A stretch of DNA of 64,000 nt from Limnobacter litoralis (GCF_030160455.1 NZ_BSOJ01000032.1:148631-212630), one strand, 5' to 3'. Shown: positions 51,111-60,757, counted from the first letter of the stretch. Numbers and translations: made by a program. The notes: generated by a model not told the origin, from the letters alone.

Positions 51111-52600
51111 TAGGCGAAAAGATCAAGCCCGTTGTTGCCGATTTTTGGCGCAACTGCCTTGGGTGCTGAATCCATGTCAGCGGACTCGCCATCGGACTGG
51201 CCCTGGCCTCCCTGTCTCTGCCCCTTTCCACCATTGGCCTGTTGTTGGCCCTGGGCCTGCTGTTGCAGGTTGGCAAAGGCATTTTGGGCGTCGGCTGCGC
51301 TGCCATGAATTTGAACCTGACCGAGTTGCAGGCCGCTCTGGGCCAGCGCTTCCTTCAGGCCGTGTACGGCTTGGGTCATTATGGCGGCGGATTGATCGTC
51401 CTGTGTGCGAATGACCAGGTGAATTTCCTGGCCTTTTTGCACCAGTCGCATGTTCATGGGGCCAAAGCTTTCAGGATTGACCCGGATGTCCACGGTGGAC
51501 ATGTTTTTGCCAAGCGTCCAGTTGACCTGTTGGGCCAGTTCTTTCACGAAACCAGGTTGATTGACCGGTGTTTTGATCAGTGCTTCACCGGCAAGACCGG
51601 TGCGGGTGGTGCCCAAGCCCATCAGCCCTGCAGCAGGATTGCCCGTGGCCGAAGCGGCGGCGCTTGCGCCGGTGGCCAGAATCTTGTCGCCTGCCTGAAG
51701 GCCTTTGACGTCCGCCTCGGTCCCTTGCCCTGTTTTGCTCATGGCTTGTGCCTGTTGGGCAACTTGCATCGCCTGCACGGCGGCACTTCGCACAATCTGC
51801 GTGGTATGGGTAGTATGCGTGTTGAGCGGCTGTTGGGCCGCACTTGTCGGCCCTTTCAGGTCCACGTCTGGGGCTGACTTGCTCTTGCTGAGTGGGTCAG
51901 CATCGTTTGAGCCGCCTGCAGCGGTGTCGGCCTTCAATGCCACTGCGTTTTGACCAAGTCCGTTGGTGGTGTCAGTCTGGGGCGTGGCTTGGTCTTGCAG
52001 GGTCTGTGTGGCTGCGCTGGCGACCACTGTGTTGGCGGTCTGCGTGCCAGTGTCTTTGACGTTGGCAGGCTCGCTGTCCTGCTGGTTGTCGCTGGCCTTG
52101 GCCTGGGTGTGGTCGTCGGTCTGCGCTGCGGTGCTGTCCTTGACCTTTTCGCCCTCGGCAGGTTTGTCTTTGTTGGCAGCGGTTTGCTCACTGCCCGATT
52201 TTTCAGTCTGGGTGTTGCTTGTGTCCGCCAGCTTGCTTTGAGCCGATTGCACAGGGAGGCTGCTCGTTGAGGCGTTTGCGCTTTGAGCAGGTGTTGCGGT
52301 CATCCAGCTGCGCTGGGCCCATACCGCGGCTTCGCTGGCTTGCTGTTGTCCGGCCAAAGCCAGGTTGTCGCTGTTGTTCTGGCTTTTTTTAATGCTGTTC
52401 TGATTCAAGGCTTCGCGCATTTCTTCCTGAATGGTTGAAAGCTTGGCCTGGGGCGTCAAGCTGGACAGGGCTGACGCAAACAGGTTGTCAAAGCCCCCCG
52501 CTTTGGAGTTGGACGACACCTTGGATTGTTGGGTGGCCTGCGCTGCCTGACTGGCGGCTGCATTATTTCTGGTCTGGATGGACTGGGCAGATGCGCTCAT
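51110..52600 (-). CDS. fliK: Flagellar hook-length control protein FliK
   Basis: A 496-residue FliK. The first 300 residues are low in complexity, rich in Ala, Gln, Ser, Thr and Asp, as expected for the molecular-ruler part. The C-terminal hook-length domain near 345-440 has VNWTLGKNMSTVDIRVNPESFGPMNMRLVQKGQEIHLVIRTQDDQSAAIM and QSGLQLGQVQIHG. A Gln/Gly-rich tail follows. It measures hook length and switches export specificity through FlhB. It overlaps fliJ by four bases. Confidence 0.92.
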   Translation of the reverse strand: MSASAQSIQTRNNAAASQAAQATQQSKVSSNSKAGGFDNLFASALSSLTPQAKLSTIQEEMREALNQNSIKKSQNNSDNLALAGQQQASEAAVWAQRSWMTATPAQSANASTSSLPVQSAQSKLADTSNTQTEKSGSEQTAANKDKPAEGEKVKDSTAAQTDDHTQAKASDNQQDSEPANVKDTGTQTANTVVASAATQTLQDQATPQTDTTNGLGQNAVALKADTAAGGSNDADPLSKSKSAPDVDLKGPTSAAQQPLNTHTTHTTQIVRSAAVQAMQVAQQAQAMSKTGQGTEADVKGLQAGDKILATGASAAASATGNPAAGLMGLGTTRTGLAGEALIKTPVNQPGFVKELAQQVNWTLGKNMSTVDIRVNPESFGPMNMRLVQKGQEIHLVIRTQDDQSAAIMTQAVHGLKEALAQSGLQLGQVQIHGSAADAQNAFANLQQQAQGQQQANGGKGQRQGGQGQSDGESADMDSAPKAVAPKIGNNGLDLFA

Positions 52601-53046
52601 CGTGATTCTCCAGCAGTTTGCGTTCTGTAGATTCGGGCTGCAAATTCGTCGTTCATTTTCTGTTCGCGCTTGTTTTGAATGACGGCTTTTTTCTGGGCTT
52701 CCCGCTGCAGCAGCGTTTCATATTTCTTCTGCTCTGCGAGCACGTTTTGCCAGGTGGCCAGCTGCTTTTCAACGGCGGTTTGCAAGAAGCGGATTTCGTC
52801 GCTTTGTTGCTTCAGGGCGGTGTCAATTTTGCTGTTGTACAGCAGTTGACCTTGCAACTGCATACCCGTGATGCCCGTTTGCGAACGGTTCAGCAGTGCG
52901 GCCTGGCATTCGTCGCGGTAACTTTCAAGCATGGCCAGTTTGTCCTGGCTTTGTGCCAGTTGCTGGCGCGTGTTGGCCAGGGCTTTGGCGCATTCGTCGG
53001 CTTTTTCTTTGGCTTGTTCAACCAGAATTTGCAAAACGTTGCTCAT
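52597..53046 (-). CDS. fliJ: Flagellar export protein FliJ
   Basis: A 149-residue, almost fully helical coiled-coil protein (CAKALANTRQQLAQSQDKLAMLESYRDECQAALL and later YETLLQREAQKKAVIQNKREQKMNDEFAARI). FliJ is the stalk inside the FliI hexamer. It lies directly between fliI and fliK in the usual order. GAGG precedes the ATG by nine bases. Confidence 0.9.
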   Translation of the reverse strand: MSNVLQILVEQAKEKADECAKALANTRQQLAQSQDKLAMLESYRDECQAALLNRSQTGITGMQLQGQLLYNSKIDTALKQQSDEIRFLQTAVEKQLATWQNVLAEQKKYETLLQREAQKKAVIQNKREQKMNDEFAARIYRTQTAGESR

Positions 53047-53057
53047 AAAACCTCAAG

Positions 53058-54470
53058 TTAATGCTTGGTGCTGCCGTTAAAGTCATCGGGGAAAAGTGCT
53101 TTCAGGCCATCTATGGCCTCTTCAAAATGCGCACTCTCTAACATTGACTGCTGAAGCAGCTTTTCAATCTGTGGATAAAGGGCCAAAGCATGGTCCAATT
53201 GTGGGTCTGCCCCCGCCGCGTAAGCGCCCACGGTGATCAAGTCGCGATTTCGCTGCACCTTTGAGAAGCTGGCTTTCAGATGCCGGGCAGCATTCAGGTG
53301 TTGCGCCGATACAATGTTGTGCATGGCCCTTGAGATGGATTGCTCGATGTCAATGGCCGGGTAATGGCCTGATTCTGCGAGTGAACGCGACAGCACAATG
53401 TGACCGTCCAGAATGGCGCGCGCCGCGTCAGCAATCGGGTCCTGTTGATCGTCACCTTCAGTCAACACCGTGTAAAACGCCGTGATGGAGCCACCGCCTG
53501 GGCGACCATTGCCGGCGCGTTCAACCAGTGCGGGCAGTTTTGCAAACACGCTGGGCGGGTAACCCTTGGTGGCGGGTGGTTCTCCAATCGCCAGTGCGAT
53601 TTCACGCTGGGCCATGGCGTAGCGGGTCAGTGAGTCCATGATCATCAGCACATTGTGGCCCTGGTCGCGGAAATGTTCAGCCACCACTTGGGTGTAGGCC
53701 GCACCCTGCATGCGAAGCAGGGGGCTGACGTCGGCGGGTGCTGCAATCACGACGCTGCGTTTGAGTCCTTCTTCGCCGAGGATCTGTTCAATGAATTCTT
53801 TCACTTCGCGACCGCGTTCACCGATAAGGCCCACCACCACACGGTCGGCTTTGGTGTAACGGGCCATCATGCCCAGCAGGACTGATTTACCCACGCCTGA
53901 ACCCGCCATCAGACCGATCCGCTGACCACGCCCAACAGTAAGCAGGGCATTGATGGCTTTGACGCCGACATCCAGTGGTTCGTGAATGGGTTCGCGTTCC
54001 AGCGGATTGATGGGGCGTGCAGCCAGTGGGCAGCGCTTCTCGAATTTCAATTCACCCAGGTTGTCCAGCGGTTTGCCATTGCTGTCCACCACCCGGCCCA
54101 GCAGGCTGTCGCCCACGGGCAAGTGTTTGGTTTTGTCCTCTGGCCTGCGCCAGGGGTGGGCTTTTTGTCCCAGTTTGGGGGCTTGGGCTGGCGGTTCTTG
54201 CGGAATGACGCGCGCGCCTGGGGTCATGCCATGCACGTCGGTGGATGGCATCAAAAACAGCCGTTCACCACTGAATCCAACCACCTCGGCTTCCAGATCA
54301 GGGGTGCCTTTTTGCACCACTGTGCACACGCTGCCCACAGGCAGCTTCAGGCCCACCGCTTCCATCACCAGGCCGGCCACGCGAACCAGTTTGCCCGTTT
54401 GGGCCACCGGCTGGGCAAACTTGACGAGCGCCTGGCAATCATCCAGCCAATTCAGCAGATCGGTGCTCAT
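53058..54470 (-). CDS. fliI: Flagellar export ATPase FliI
   Basis: A 470-residue F1-like ATPase, starting at the ATG at 54470 (GAGG upstream). Walker A is [17 protein letters not shown], followed by [10 protein letters not shown] and the Walker B region [24 protein letters not shown]. The C-terminal substrate domain ends with [19 protein letters not shown]. It works with FliH and FliJ to feed the export gate. It begins four bases after fliH. Confidence 0.95.
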   Translation of the reverse strand: MSTDLLNWLDDCQALVKFAQPVAQTGKLVRVAGLVMEAVGLKLPVGSVCTVVQKGTPDLEAEVVGFSGERLFLMPSTDVHGMTPGARVIPQEPPAQAPKLGQKAHPWRRPEDKTKHLPVGDSLLGRVVDSNGKPLDNLGELKFEKRCPLAARPINPLEREPIHEPLDVGVKAINALLTVGRGQRIGLMAGSGVGKSVLLGMMARYTKADRVVVGLIGERGREVKEFIEQILGEEGLKRSVVIAAPADVSPLLRMQGAAYTQVVAEHFRDQGHNVLMIMDSLTRYAMAQREIALAIGEPPATKGYPPSVFAKLPALVERAGNGRPGGGSITAFYTVLTEGDDQQDPIADAARAILDGHIVLSRSLAESGHYPAIDIEQSISRAMHNIVSAQHLNAARHLKASFSKVQRNRDLITVGAYAAGADPQLDHALALYPQIEKLLQQSMLESAHFEEAIDGLKALFPDDFNGSTKH

Positions 54471-54474
54471 GGGT

Positions 54475-55215
54475 TTAAACCTCGTCTGGGGAAAGGGGTT
54501 CGTGTTTGCCAAGCTGTTCGATGACGCGCAGCCAACGGGTTTGCATGCTGGCGTCTATTTCACCTTCTGGGTGGTGAAGAATGAACCCACCATTGAGTTG
54601 GCGCGGGTCTTCCATCAGCTTGATCTTGCCCAGTTCGCGAGTGTCGCCAATCTGGGCCTCAAGAACTTTCAAGGTCTCTGGGTGTGCGCTCAGTGACACT
54701 TCCTCCGCATTCAGTCGCATGGAGTGAATCATGTCTTCCAGCAAACGTGCGGCGTAATCGGGCTGCAGGGCCACGGTGTCGCCAACCACCTTTTTACTGA
54801 CTTCAATTGCCAAGTCCAGCACCTTGTCGGCCAGGCTGGTCTTAAAGGCGTCAAACTGCTGTGTCAGAGATTCAGCCATGGCGACCAGTGCCTGCCTCTC
54901 TTGATGCGCCGCCTCCCAACCTGCCTCATAGCCCCGTTGCAGGCCTTTTTCTTCAGCCTCTCGCAGTGTTTTTTGTTCAAGCGCTTCAATGTTGGCTTCA
55001 CGCTCGTCCAACTCACGCTTGCGATCGAGCAAAACCTGTTGCTCGGGGGTCAGCACCACTGGCTTGCGGTTTGGGTGATCGCCAAAATGGCCTGACAATT
55101 CCTGCAACAGGCGATCCACTTTGTTGTTGAACTCGGAACCGACCGGGTTGATTGACCAACTGGGCAAATCAGCCGCTGCCATGCCCCGAATGATCTTGGA
55201 ATTAGACGAAGGCAT
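54475..55215 (-). CDS. fliH: Flagellar export stator protein FliH
   Basis: A 246-residue protein with a charged coiled coil ([50 protein letters not shown], about 70-120) and a C-terminal FliH domain with [32 protein letters not shown]. It binds FliI and docks it to FliN. The start overlaps fliG by 14 bases, with GGAGG in the end of fliG as its ribosome site. Confidence 0.92.
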   Translation of the reverse strand: MPSSNSKIIRGMAAADLPSWSINPVGSEFNNKVDRLLQELSGHFGDHPNRKPVVLTPEQQVLLDRKRELDEREANIEALEQKTLREAEEKGLQRGYEAGWEAAHQERQALVAMAESLTQQFDAFKTSLADKVLDLAIEVSKKVVGDTVALQPDYAARLLEDMIHSMRLNAEEVSLSAHPETLKVLEAQIGDTRELGKIKLMEDPRQLNGGFILHHPEGEIDASMQTRWLRVIEQLGKHEPLSPDEV

Positions 55216-56203
55216 CGTCGCCTCCGCTGCTCAACTGCACCTGACCCTCGTCGGCCAACCTGCGAACGGTCTTGAGAATTTCTTTCTGTGCTGCTTCAAC
55301 CTCTGAAAGTCGAACAGGACCACGGGATTCCAGATCGTCGCGCAGTGCTTCTGAAGCGCGGGTGGCCATGTTTTTGAATACTTTCTCGCGAATGGATTCG
55401 TCTGCACCCTTGAGCGCGATTACCAGTTGATCGCTCTGCACCTCGCGCAGAATGGTCTGAATGCCGCGATCGTCGACGTCCAGCAGGTTGTCGAAGGTGA
55501 ACATTTCGTCCTGGATACGCTGGCACAGGTCGTTGTCGTAATCACGAATGTTGTCGAGTACGTTTTTCTCGGAACTGGTGCCGACATAGTTCAGAATTTC
55601 TGCCGCTGCGCGCACGCCACCGAGGGTGGTTTTCTTCAGCTTTTCACCGGCAGTCAAAACTTTGGCCAATACGTCATTCAGCTCGATCAATGCATTGGGC
55701 TGAATGCCGTCGATGGTGGCTATTCGCAAAATGACGTCTGAACGCAGCCGCTCGACAAACAGGTTCAAAATGGCTGCAGCAAAATCGCGCTCCAAATGAA
55801 CCAGGATGGTGGCAATAATCTGGGGGTGTTCGTTTTTGATGAGTTCAGCCACGGTGCCCGGGTCCATCCACTTCAGGCCTTCGATGCCAGAGGTGTCGCT
55901 GCCTTGCAAAATTCTGTCCAGCAAGAAGCCGGCTTTGTCGTCACCCAAGGCCTTGGTCAGTACGTTGCGGATGTAGGAATCGCTGTCCAGGCCAACCGTG
56001 CTTTGGGTTTCTGCTTCCAGTACCAGCTCTTCCGCGATCTTTTCGATGCGCTGGATGGGCACGTCTTTGGTTTTGGCCATCTGGGTGCCCAGTTTCTGAA
56101 CTTCCTTGGGGCCCAGGTACTTGAAAACTTCAGCCGCCTCTTCTTCGCCCAGGCTAAGCATCAGGATTGCGCCTTTGGCGATGCCTTCTTCAGTGTCTGC
56201 CAT
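55202..56203 (-). CDS. fliG: Flagellar switch protein FliG
   Basis: A 333-residue FliG with N-terminal domain (GAILMLSLGEEEAAEVFKYLGPKEVQKLG), the middle EHPQIIATILVHLERDFAAAIL motif, and the C-terminal torque domain with MFTFDNLLDVDDRGIQTILREV and charged residues EAQKEILKTVRRLADEGQVQL. It joins the MS ring to the C ring and touches the stators. AAAGGAAG precedes the ATG. Confidence 0.97.
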   Translation of the reverse strand: MADTEEGIAKGAILMLSLGEEEAAEVFKYLGPKEVQKLGTQMAKTKDVPIQRIEKIAEELVLEAETQSTVGLDSDSYIRNVLTKALGDDKAGFLLDRILQGSDTSGIEGLKWMDPGTVAELIKNEHPQIIATILVHLERDFAAAILNLFVERLRSDVILRIATIDGIQPNALIELNDVLAKVLTAGEKLKKTTLGGVRAAAEILNYVGTSSEKNVLDNIRDYDNDLCQRIQDEMFTFDNLLDVDDRGIQTILREVQSDQLVIALKGADESIREKVFKNMATRASEALRDDLESRGPVRLSEVEAAQKEILKTVRRLADEGQVQLSSGGDDAFV

Positions 56204-56232
56204 GTCGTGTGCTTCCTTTGTCTCGTTTCGCC

Positions 56233-57948
56233 TTAGGCGCCTTGCTGGGCGTCACCATTGACCCAGTTTCTGACGATGTTGGCCACAATTTGTGGATGTT
56301 CTTTGGCCAGCCTGCGCAGGCGCTCCAGTTTTTCCTGTCGGTTCATACCGGGCACTGACCCTTCACGCTGAAGCTGCTCCAGCAGTTCCACGTCGTTGTT
56401 GGTGTCAGCCTGGTTGGTCAAGAGTGGGCGTGTCTGGCCGGGCAACAGTTCTGGGCCTTCGTTGAATGGCTCGACGGTCACGGGCTTGAACAGTGGCTTG
56501 AAGATGCCGAACACCAGAATGGCAGCCACCAGTGCAATGCCCAGCGGCATGCCCATGGTCTTCATCAAGTCCAGAGTTTCTGGTTGCTTCCACATCGGCA
56601 TTTCAGGGGCAGCCACCGTGGTGAATTCCTGGTTGACCACGTTCACAGCGTCGCCGCGTTTGACATCAAAGCCGATGGCCTGTTTGACCAGTTCGTCGAC
56701 CTGCTTGATCTCATCTGGTGTCAACGGCACATTGCGGGTGTCGCCCTTTTTGTCCTTGATGGTTTTGTAATTGACCACCACGGCAGCGGAAAGGCGTTTG
56801 ATCTTGCCAACCTGGTCCTTCACAACCTGTGTGGTCTTGTCCACTTCATAATTGATCGTGGAGTCCTTTTGCATGCTGCCTGTTTTTTCGGTGCTGTTGG
56901 CACCGCCATTCTGGTTGTTCAGGTTGGCTTGCGGATTGGCCCCAATCGGTGCACTGGTGTTGCCGGGTGGCTGGTTGGACATCACGCCAGGTACGCCAGA
57001 GGGGTTGGTGCTTGTACCGTCACGCGTTTCACTGGTCTGCTGGCTGCGAATGGTGGCCTGCGTGGGGTCTGTGTTGGGTTTGTAAATTTCATCCGTGCGC
57101 TGAGACGCGGCATAATCCATGTCTGCGGTCACGGTGGCCCGAACGTTGTCTCGGCCAAACATGGGACTCAACAATTGCACGATGCGGTTGCTGAGGTTGC
57201 TTTCTACCTGACCTGTGTAAGCAAGTTGGGTCGGGTTCAGGCCATCCACGCTTTGACCTTGCTCGGTGAGCAGGCGGCCGGTTTGATCAACGATGCTGAC
57301 CTGTTCAGGGCTCATGCCGGGTACGCTGGACGAGACCAAATGCACGATGCCCTGAATCTGGGCTTCGTTCAATTGGCGGCCGCCGTACACATTCAGCACG
57401 ACGGACGCGCTGGGTTGTTGCCTTTCACGAATGAAAATGGACGGTTTGGGAATTGCCAGGTGCACGCGAGCGGCCTGAACAGCCGAGATGGATTCGATGG
57501 AGCGGATCAATTCGCCTTCCAGCGCGCGCTGGTAGTTCACCTGTTCCTGAAATTGGGTAGTGCCCAGTTTTTGATTGTCCAGTGCCTCAAAGCCGGTCAC
57601 GCTGCCTTTGGGCAGACCCTTGCTGGCCAATTCCAGACGGGTTTCATACACCTTGTCAGACGGTACAAGAATGGCCGTGCCTGTGCTGTTGAACTGAAAC
57701 GGAATTTTCATCTGGTTCAGGGTTTCAACAATCGCGCCGCCATCCTGGTCGTTCAGCCCGCTGAACAACACACGGTAGCTGGCTTGATTGGCCCACATGA
57801 ACAGCGAGGTCAGTACGGCGATGAGGAAGGGGACCCCGACCATGATGCCGATCTTGTTCTTCTGGGGAAGTCGCTTGAAACGTGCAGCCAGGTTGCCGAA
57901 GGGGTTGCCTGCGCCTGTCGCATTCATCGTGCCTATTGTTTCAGCCAT
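56233..57948 (-). CDS. fliF: Flagellar MS-ring protein FliF
   Basis: A 571-residue MS-ring protein. The first membrane helix is VGVPFLIAVLTSLFMWAN (residues about 36-53). The ring domains follow with YRVLFSGLNDQDGGAIVETL, LASKGLPKGSVTGFEALDNQKLGTTQFQEQVNYQRALEGELIRSIESI and RVHLAIPKPSIF. The second helix is MGMPLGIALVAAILVFGIFKPL (about 459-480), after which the C-terminal FliG-binding tail runs (ERLRRLAKEHPQIVANIVRNWVN). It is the first gene of the minus-strand operon and is divergent from fliE. Confidence 0.97.
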   Translation of the reverse strand: MAETIGTMNATGAGNPFGNLAARFKRLPQKNKIGIMVGVPFLIAVLTSLFMWANQASYRVLFSGLNDQDGGAIVETLNQMKIPFQFNSTGTAILVPSDKVYETRLELASKGLPKGSVTGFEALDNQKLGTTQFQEQVNYQRALEGELIRSIESISAVQAARVHLAIPKPSIFIRERQQPSASVVLNVYGGRQLNEAQIQGIVHLVSSSVPGMSPEQVSIVDQTGRLLTEQGQSVDGLNPTQLAYTGQVESNLSNRIVQLLSPMFGRDNVRATVTADMDYAASQRTDEIYKPNTDPTQATIRSQQTSETRDGTSTNPSGVPGVMSNQPPGNTSAPIGANPQANLNNQNGGANSTEKTGSMQKDSTINYEVDKTTQVVKDQVGKIKRLSAAVVVNYKTIKDKKGDTRNVPLTPDEIKQVDELVKQAIGFDVKRGDAVNVVNQEFTTVAAPEMPMWKQPETLDLMKTMGMPLGIALVAAILVFGIFKPLFKPVTVEPFNEGPELLPGQTRPLLTNQADTNNDVELLEQLQREGSVPGMNRQEKLERLRRLAKEHPQIVANIVRNWVNGDAQQGA

Positions 57949-58078
57949 GTTGTCCGTCGCGTCTGTAAAAAGGTTTCTTGACGTTCACATTGTGCGGGCA
58001 GGGTGGGCAAGGCAATTTGATAAAAAGGAGGGTTAACGGCACTCATTTAAAAAACTTGAGGGTTTTGAAAAAACAAAT

Positions 58079-58099
58079 ACAGGGGTTTTTGCCCCCTGT
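58079..58099. promoter_or_regulatory. ACAGGGG-N7-CCCCTGT palindrome between fliF and fliE
   Basis: A perfect 7-base inverted repeat with spacer TTTTTGC lies about 131 bases from the fliF start and 64 bases before fliE. The left flank reads CAAATACAGG (58075-58084), the same 10-mer found upstream of fliS. Its symmetry suggests a regulator that could act on both operons. Confidence 0.5.
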
Positions 58100-58162
58100 T
58101 TCCGGGAATGAAACGCCAGGCTTGCTGTAAAAAGAGAGGGTACAGAAGTGTGGAGAACCGCG

Positions 58163-58483
58163 ATGATCGATAAAACCGCAATGATTGCCAACGTGATGGC
58201 CACCCAACCTACAGGGAATGTGGGCGGTGCGGGTGCTGTCAACAAAGGTCAGGGGCCTGAGGGGTCGTTTACTGACGTGATCGGCAAGATGCTCGAAAAC
58301 TCGAGCAAGGCGTCAGCCACGGCCGACGATTTTGCCCAACGCCTTCAAATGAATGACCCCAAGGTCAGTTTGGAGCAGACCGTTCTGGCCATGAATTCGG
58401 CCAGTCTGCAATTCACAGCGGTGGTGCAAACCCGCAACAAGGTGCTGCAGGCCTACAACGACATCATGAACATGCCTGTTTAA
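58163..58483 (+). CDS. fliE: Flagellar hook-basal body protein FliE
   Basis: A 106-residue FliE that links the MS ring to the rod. The C-terminal segment KVSLEQTVLAMNSASLQFTAVVQTRNKVLQAYNDIMNMPV is the FliE signature. The ATG at 58163 follows GGAGA at the usual distance; a GTG at 58148 is less likely. Divergent from fliF, it forms the right arm of the regulatory region. It ends in a stop codon that shares a TTAA with the stop of the convergent ycgR gene. Confidence 0.95.
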   Translation: MIDKTAMIANVMATQPTGNVGGAGAVNKGQGPEGSFTDVIGKMLENSSKASATADDFAQRLQMNDPKVSLEQTVLAMNSASLQFTAVVQTRNKVLQAYNDIMNMPV

Positions 58484-59238
58484 TCAATCGAACTGGACGC
58501 TGCCCTTTGGCGGCGTTCGGTGGCCAGTAAGAAGCGCTGCAGACGTGCTTCGTCGTGATGATCTTTCAAGTGGATTTCGCAACCGTAGAAGTGCGAGTCT
58601 TCGGAGTCTGCGCTGGGTTTGATGTTTTTGACCACGATGTCCAGCAGCATGGTGTGGTCATTTTCCGGCAGTGACATTCTGACGTTTTCAAACACGTGGC
58701 CTGCCTTGTGGGCAAGCTGGTGGCCCCACACATTCAAACCACAACCCGCCAGACTGAAATCCAACAGTTCAAACCGTTGCTCAAGGGTGTCAATTTCAAG
58801 CTGCACCTGGGCGCGAAAAACCGCATCTGCATAGATGCGGAAATAATTGCGCCGCTGTATCCGGGTCATGCTGGGCGGAACGTTGATGCGCAAGCACGAC
58901 ACGCCCTCAAATTCTGCATTTTCCATCCCTTTGCCTTCAAATTGAACCTTGACCCCTTCCGGGAAAGCAACAATCCAATAGGGTGTCTGGCTGGTGCACT
59001 GATTCAAAAAGCGCTTTTCATAGGGCGTGCCCAGATAAATTTTGCCTTCGTCGAAACGCACATCCAGTATTTCTGTCACGAAGTAATCCGACACGCCTTT
59101 CAGAAACACGTAAAGCTCATTTTCCTCGCTGAGCATGGCTTTGCAAAGGCGTTGCACCACGGTCGGTGAGTGCACCGCAAATTCAGCCAGGGTGGCTTGA
59201 TCCAGTTCGGGTTTGAGATTGTTTGAAGAATCCATCAT
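58480..59238 (-). CDS. ycgR: Flagellar brake protein YcgR (PilZ)
   Basis: A 252-residue protein with a YcgR N-domain (residues 1-115, including LYVFLKGVSDYFVTEILDV) and a C-terminal PilZ domain. The c-di-GMP-binding signatures are RIQRRNYFRIYADA (RxxxR) and DFSLAGCGLNVWG (DxSxxG). When bound to c-di-GMP it slows or biases the motor. It is the last gene of a tightly coupled operon and begins by overlap with the FlhB-like gene by four bases. Confidence 0.92.
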   Translation of the reverse strand: MMDSSNNLKPELDQATLAEFAVHSPTVVQRLCKAMLSEENELYVFLKGVSDYFVTEILDVRFDEGKIYLGTPYEKRFLNQCTSQTPYWIVAFPEGVKVQFEGKGMENAEFEGVSCLRINVPPSMTRIQRRNYFRIYADAVFRAQVQLEIDTLEQRFELLDFSLAGCGLNVWGHQLAHKAGHVFENVRMSLPENDHTMLLDIVVKNIKPSADSEDSHFYGCEIHLKDHHDEARLQRFLLATERRQRAASSSID

Positions 59239-59555
59239 TTTTTTGATTTTACGGTTGAATTGTTGACAGGTGCAGCGCCGGAAGTCTGCCTGTTTTCGAC
59301 AGAATATACCCAGGCCAGCAATTCTGCGATGACCTGGTAAAGGCCGGGCGGGATCTGTTGATCCAGGTCGACACCCATCAGCAGAGAAACGAGTTCTCGA
59401 CTTTCATGCACAAAAACGCCAGAGGCTTTTGCTCGTTCAATAATCTGGTCAGCAATGAGGCCTTTGCCCTTGGCAACCACCTTTGGCGCACCTGAATTCT
59501 CAAGGTAGGCCAAGGCCACTGCCTGCTGAGGGGACAGTTGTTCAGGGTTGCTCAT
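59235..59555 (-). CDS. Free-standing FlhB C-domain homologue
   Basis: A 106-residue protein matching only the cytoplasmic C-terminal domain of FlhB/YscU. The start QQAVALAYLENSGAPKVVAKGKGLIADQIIERAKASGVFVHESRELVSLLMGVDLDQQIPPGLYQVIAELLAWVYSVE lines up with the part of FlhB after the NPTH autocleavage site, and that site is absent. Similar small proteins are called FhlB or FlhB2 in Proteobacteria. It likely modulates the export-substrate switch with FlhB or the FliK-like protein encoded just upstream, with which it overlaps by four bases. Confidence 0.88.
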   Translation of the reverse strand: MSNPEQLSPQQAVALAYLENSGAPKVVAKGKGLIADQIIERAKASGVFVHESRELVSLLMGVDLDQQIPPGLYQVIAELLAWVYSVENRQTSGAAPVNNSTVKSKK

Positions 59556-60757
59556 GTGGATGCCTCATTGCTTCGGCTCATGATTTGACCATGTTCAAGT
59601 GTCAGGCCCTTGAGATTCAAGGCGTCCTGAAATTCACGCCAATGCGCATCAAGCGCCTGTTTGCTGGCAGGGTCCGCCTTCATGCTGACGTCACATCGAG
59701 ACCCTAGCATGCGCACTCGAACCTCCAGTTCACCCAAATGGGCCATGTCCAGTTTCAGTCGCGCGACCCAAGGCCGAACGCCTTCTGCCTGCGCTGGATC
59801 ATCCCGCTCGGGCGGGCTGTCGTCAGGCTGAATTTCAACCTGCACCGGGCGTTCCAGCAAGCCGTTTAAGGCCAGTGCGATGCGGTTTTGATCCAGTGTC
59901 GCCAGTTGGGTGGTGACCATCCTCACGGATTGGTTCAGTGCGTTGGGATCAATGTTTTTTTCAGAAATGACCTGCTGCGCGTCAAATTTGGCTTGGGGTT
60001 CCAGGGCCAGTTGCTCTTTGGTGCGCTGGCCGTTGGCCCATTCTTTCAGATGCGATTCGTAAAAAAGGCCGCTGTTTTCAATGGCCGAACTAACCTGCTT
60101 GGCCAGTGGGCCGCTGATGTCGCGAGTGAGTGTTCCCAGGTCGGCTTTGGACACAGCGGTGTTCGACTGGGCTGCGCTGTTGGCAGGGTCACGCGTTTGC
60201 CCATCCCTCAGATTGCGGGCGGTTTCTACCAGTTGTTCGACGCTGCGCAGCGTGTTGGCTGGCAATGGCGTGGTGCGGTCCGTCACTCGATCCAGAAATC
60301 CGATCAGGCGAGCGGAACTGGACAATTTGTCGACAAAGCTGGGTGAGTCGGCGTCGGGGTTGTCTTCCGGGCTTTCACCAACCAGCAAATTGCGGATGTC
60401 GGTCGTCTTTCGGGTTGAACCGGTCTCGCGCGTGTTTCCACTTTCTTTTTTTTCGTTCAGCGCGAAATTGACTGTGATCAATTCGCCAGCCGTCAGCATT
60501 TTGCCTGGGGGCAATTTGACCGGAATGTTGTTTCCAGCGTATTCCAGCACCGCTTCGCCGTCTGCCCCCCCTTTAACCACCTGGGCCAACACGGTTTGAC
60601 CCGCAAGCTGCTGCGCCTGGGGCAGTGGCATTTGACGAGACAACACCGCCACGATGGGCGCGACTTCACCTTTGCTGGCGCTGACCCGGTCGCCCGGGTT
60701 GGATTGTAGAACGGAATTCAGTGAGGGCGGGTTGTTTTTGACTGGCGTTAATGACAT
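59552..60757 (-). CDS. Second FliK-like flagellar hook-length protein
   Basis: A 401-residue protein with a Flg_hook domain at its C-terminus (RPWVARLKLDMAHLGELEVRVRMLGSRCDVSMKADPASKQALDAHWREFQDALNLKGLTLEHGQIM) but an unrelated, charged N-terminal part. An early segment, VLAQVVKGGADGEAVLEYAGNNIPVKLPPGKMLTAGELITVNF, resembles an SpoA-like or OB-type fold. It is clearly distinct from FliK at 51110-52600. It sits in an operon with the FlhB C-domain homologue, which suggests a paired system for switching export specificity. Confidence 0.8.
   Translation of the reverse strand: MSLTPVKNNPPSLNSVLQSNPGDRVSASKGEVAPIVAVLSRQMPLPQAQQLAGQTVLAQVVKGGADGEAVLEYAGNNIPVKLPPGKMLTAGELITVNFALNEKKESGNTRETGSTRKTTDIRNLLVGESPEDNPDADSPSFVDKLSSSARLIGFLDRVTDRTTPLPANTLRSVEQLVETARNLRDGQTRDPANSAAQSNTAVSKADLGTLTRDISGPLAKQVSSAIENSGLFYESHLKEWANGQRTKEQLALEPQAKFDAQQVISEKNIDPNALNQSVRMVTTQLATLDQNRIALALNGLLERPVQVEIQPDDSPPERDDPAQAEGVRPWVARLKLDMAHLGELEVRVRMLGSRCDVSMKADPASKQALDAHWREFQDALNLKGLTLEHGQIMSRSNEAST

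Noticed and set aside
56584..57981. Antisense open frame (465 residues) opposite fliF
   Set aside because: FliF is unambiguous on the other strand and in operon context; the antisense product has no recognisable domain.
58100..58162. Sigma-54 promoter before fliE
   Set aside because: A TTGCT is present at 58122-58126 but the GG expected ten bases before the GC is missing.
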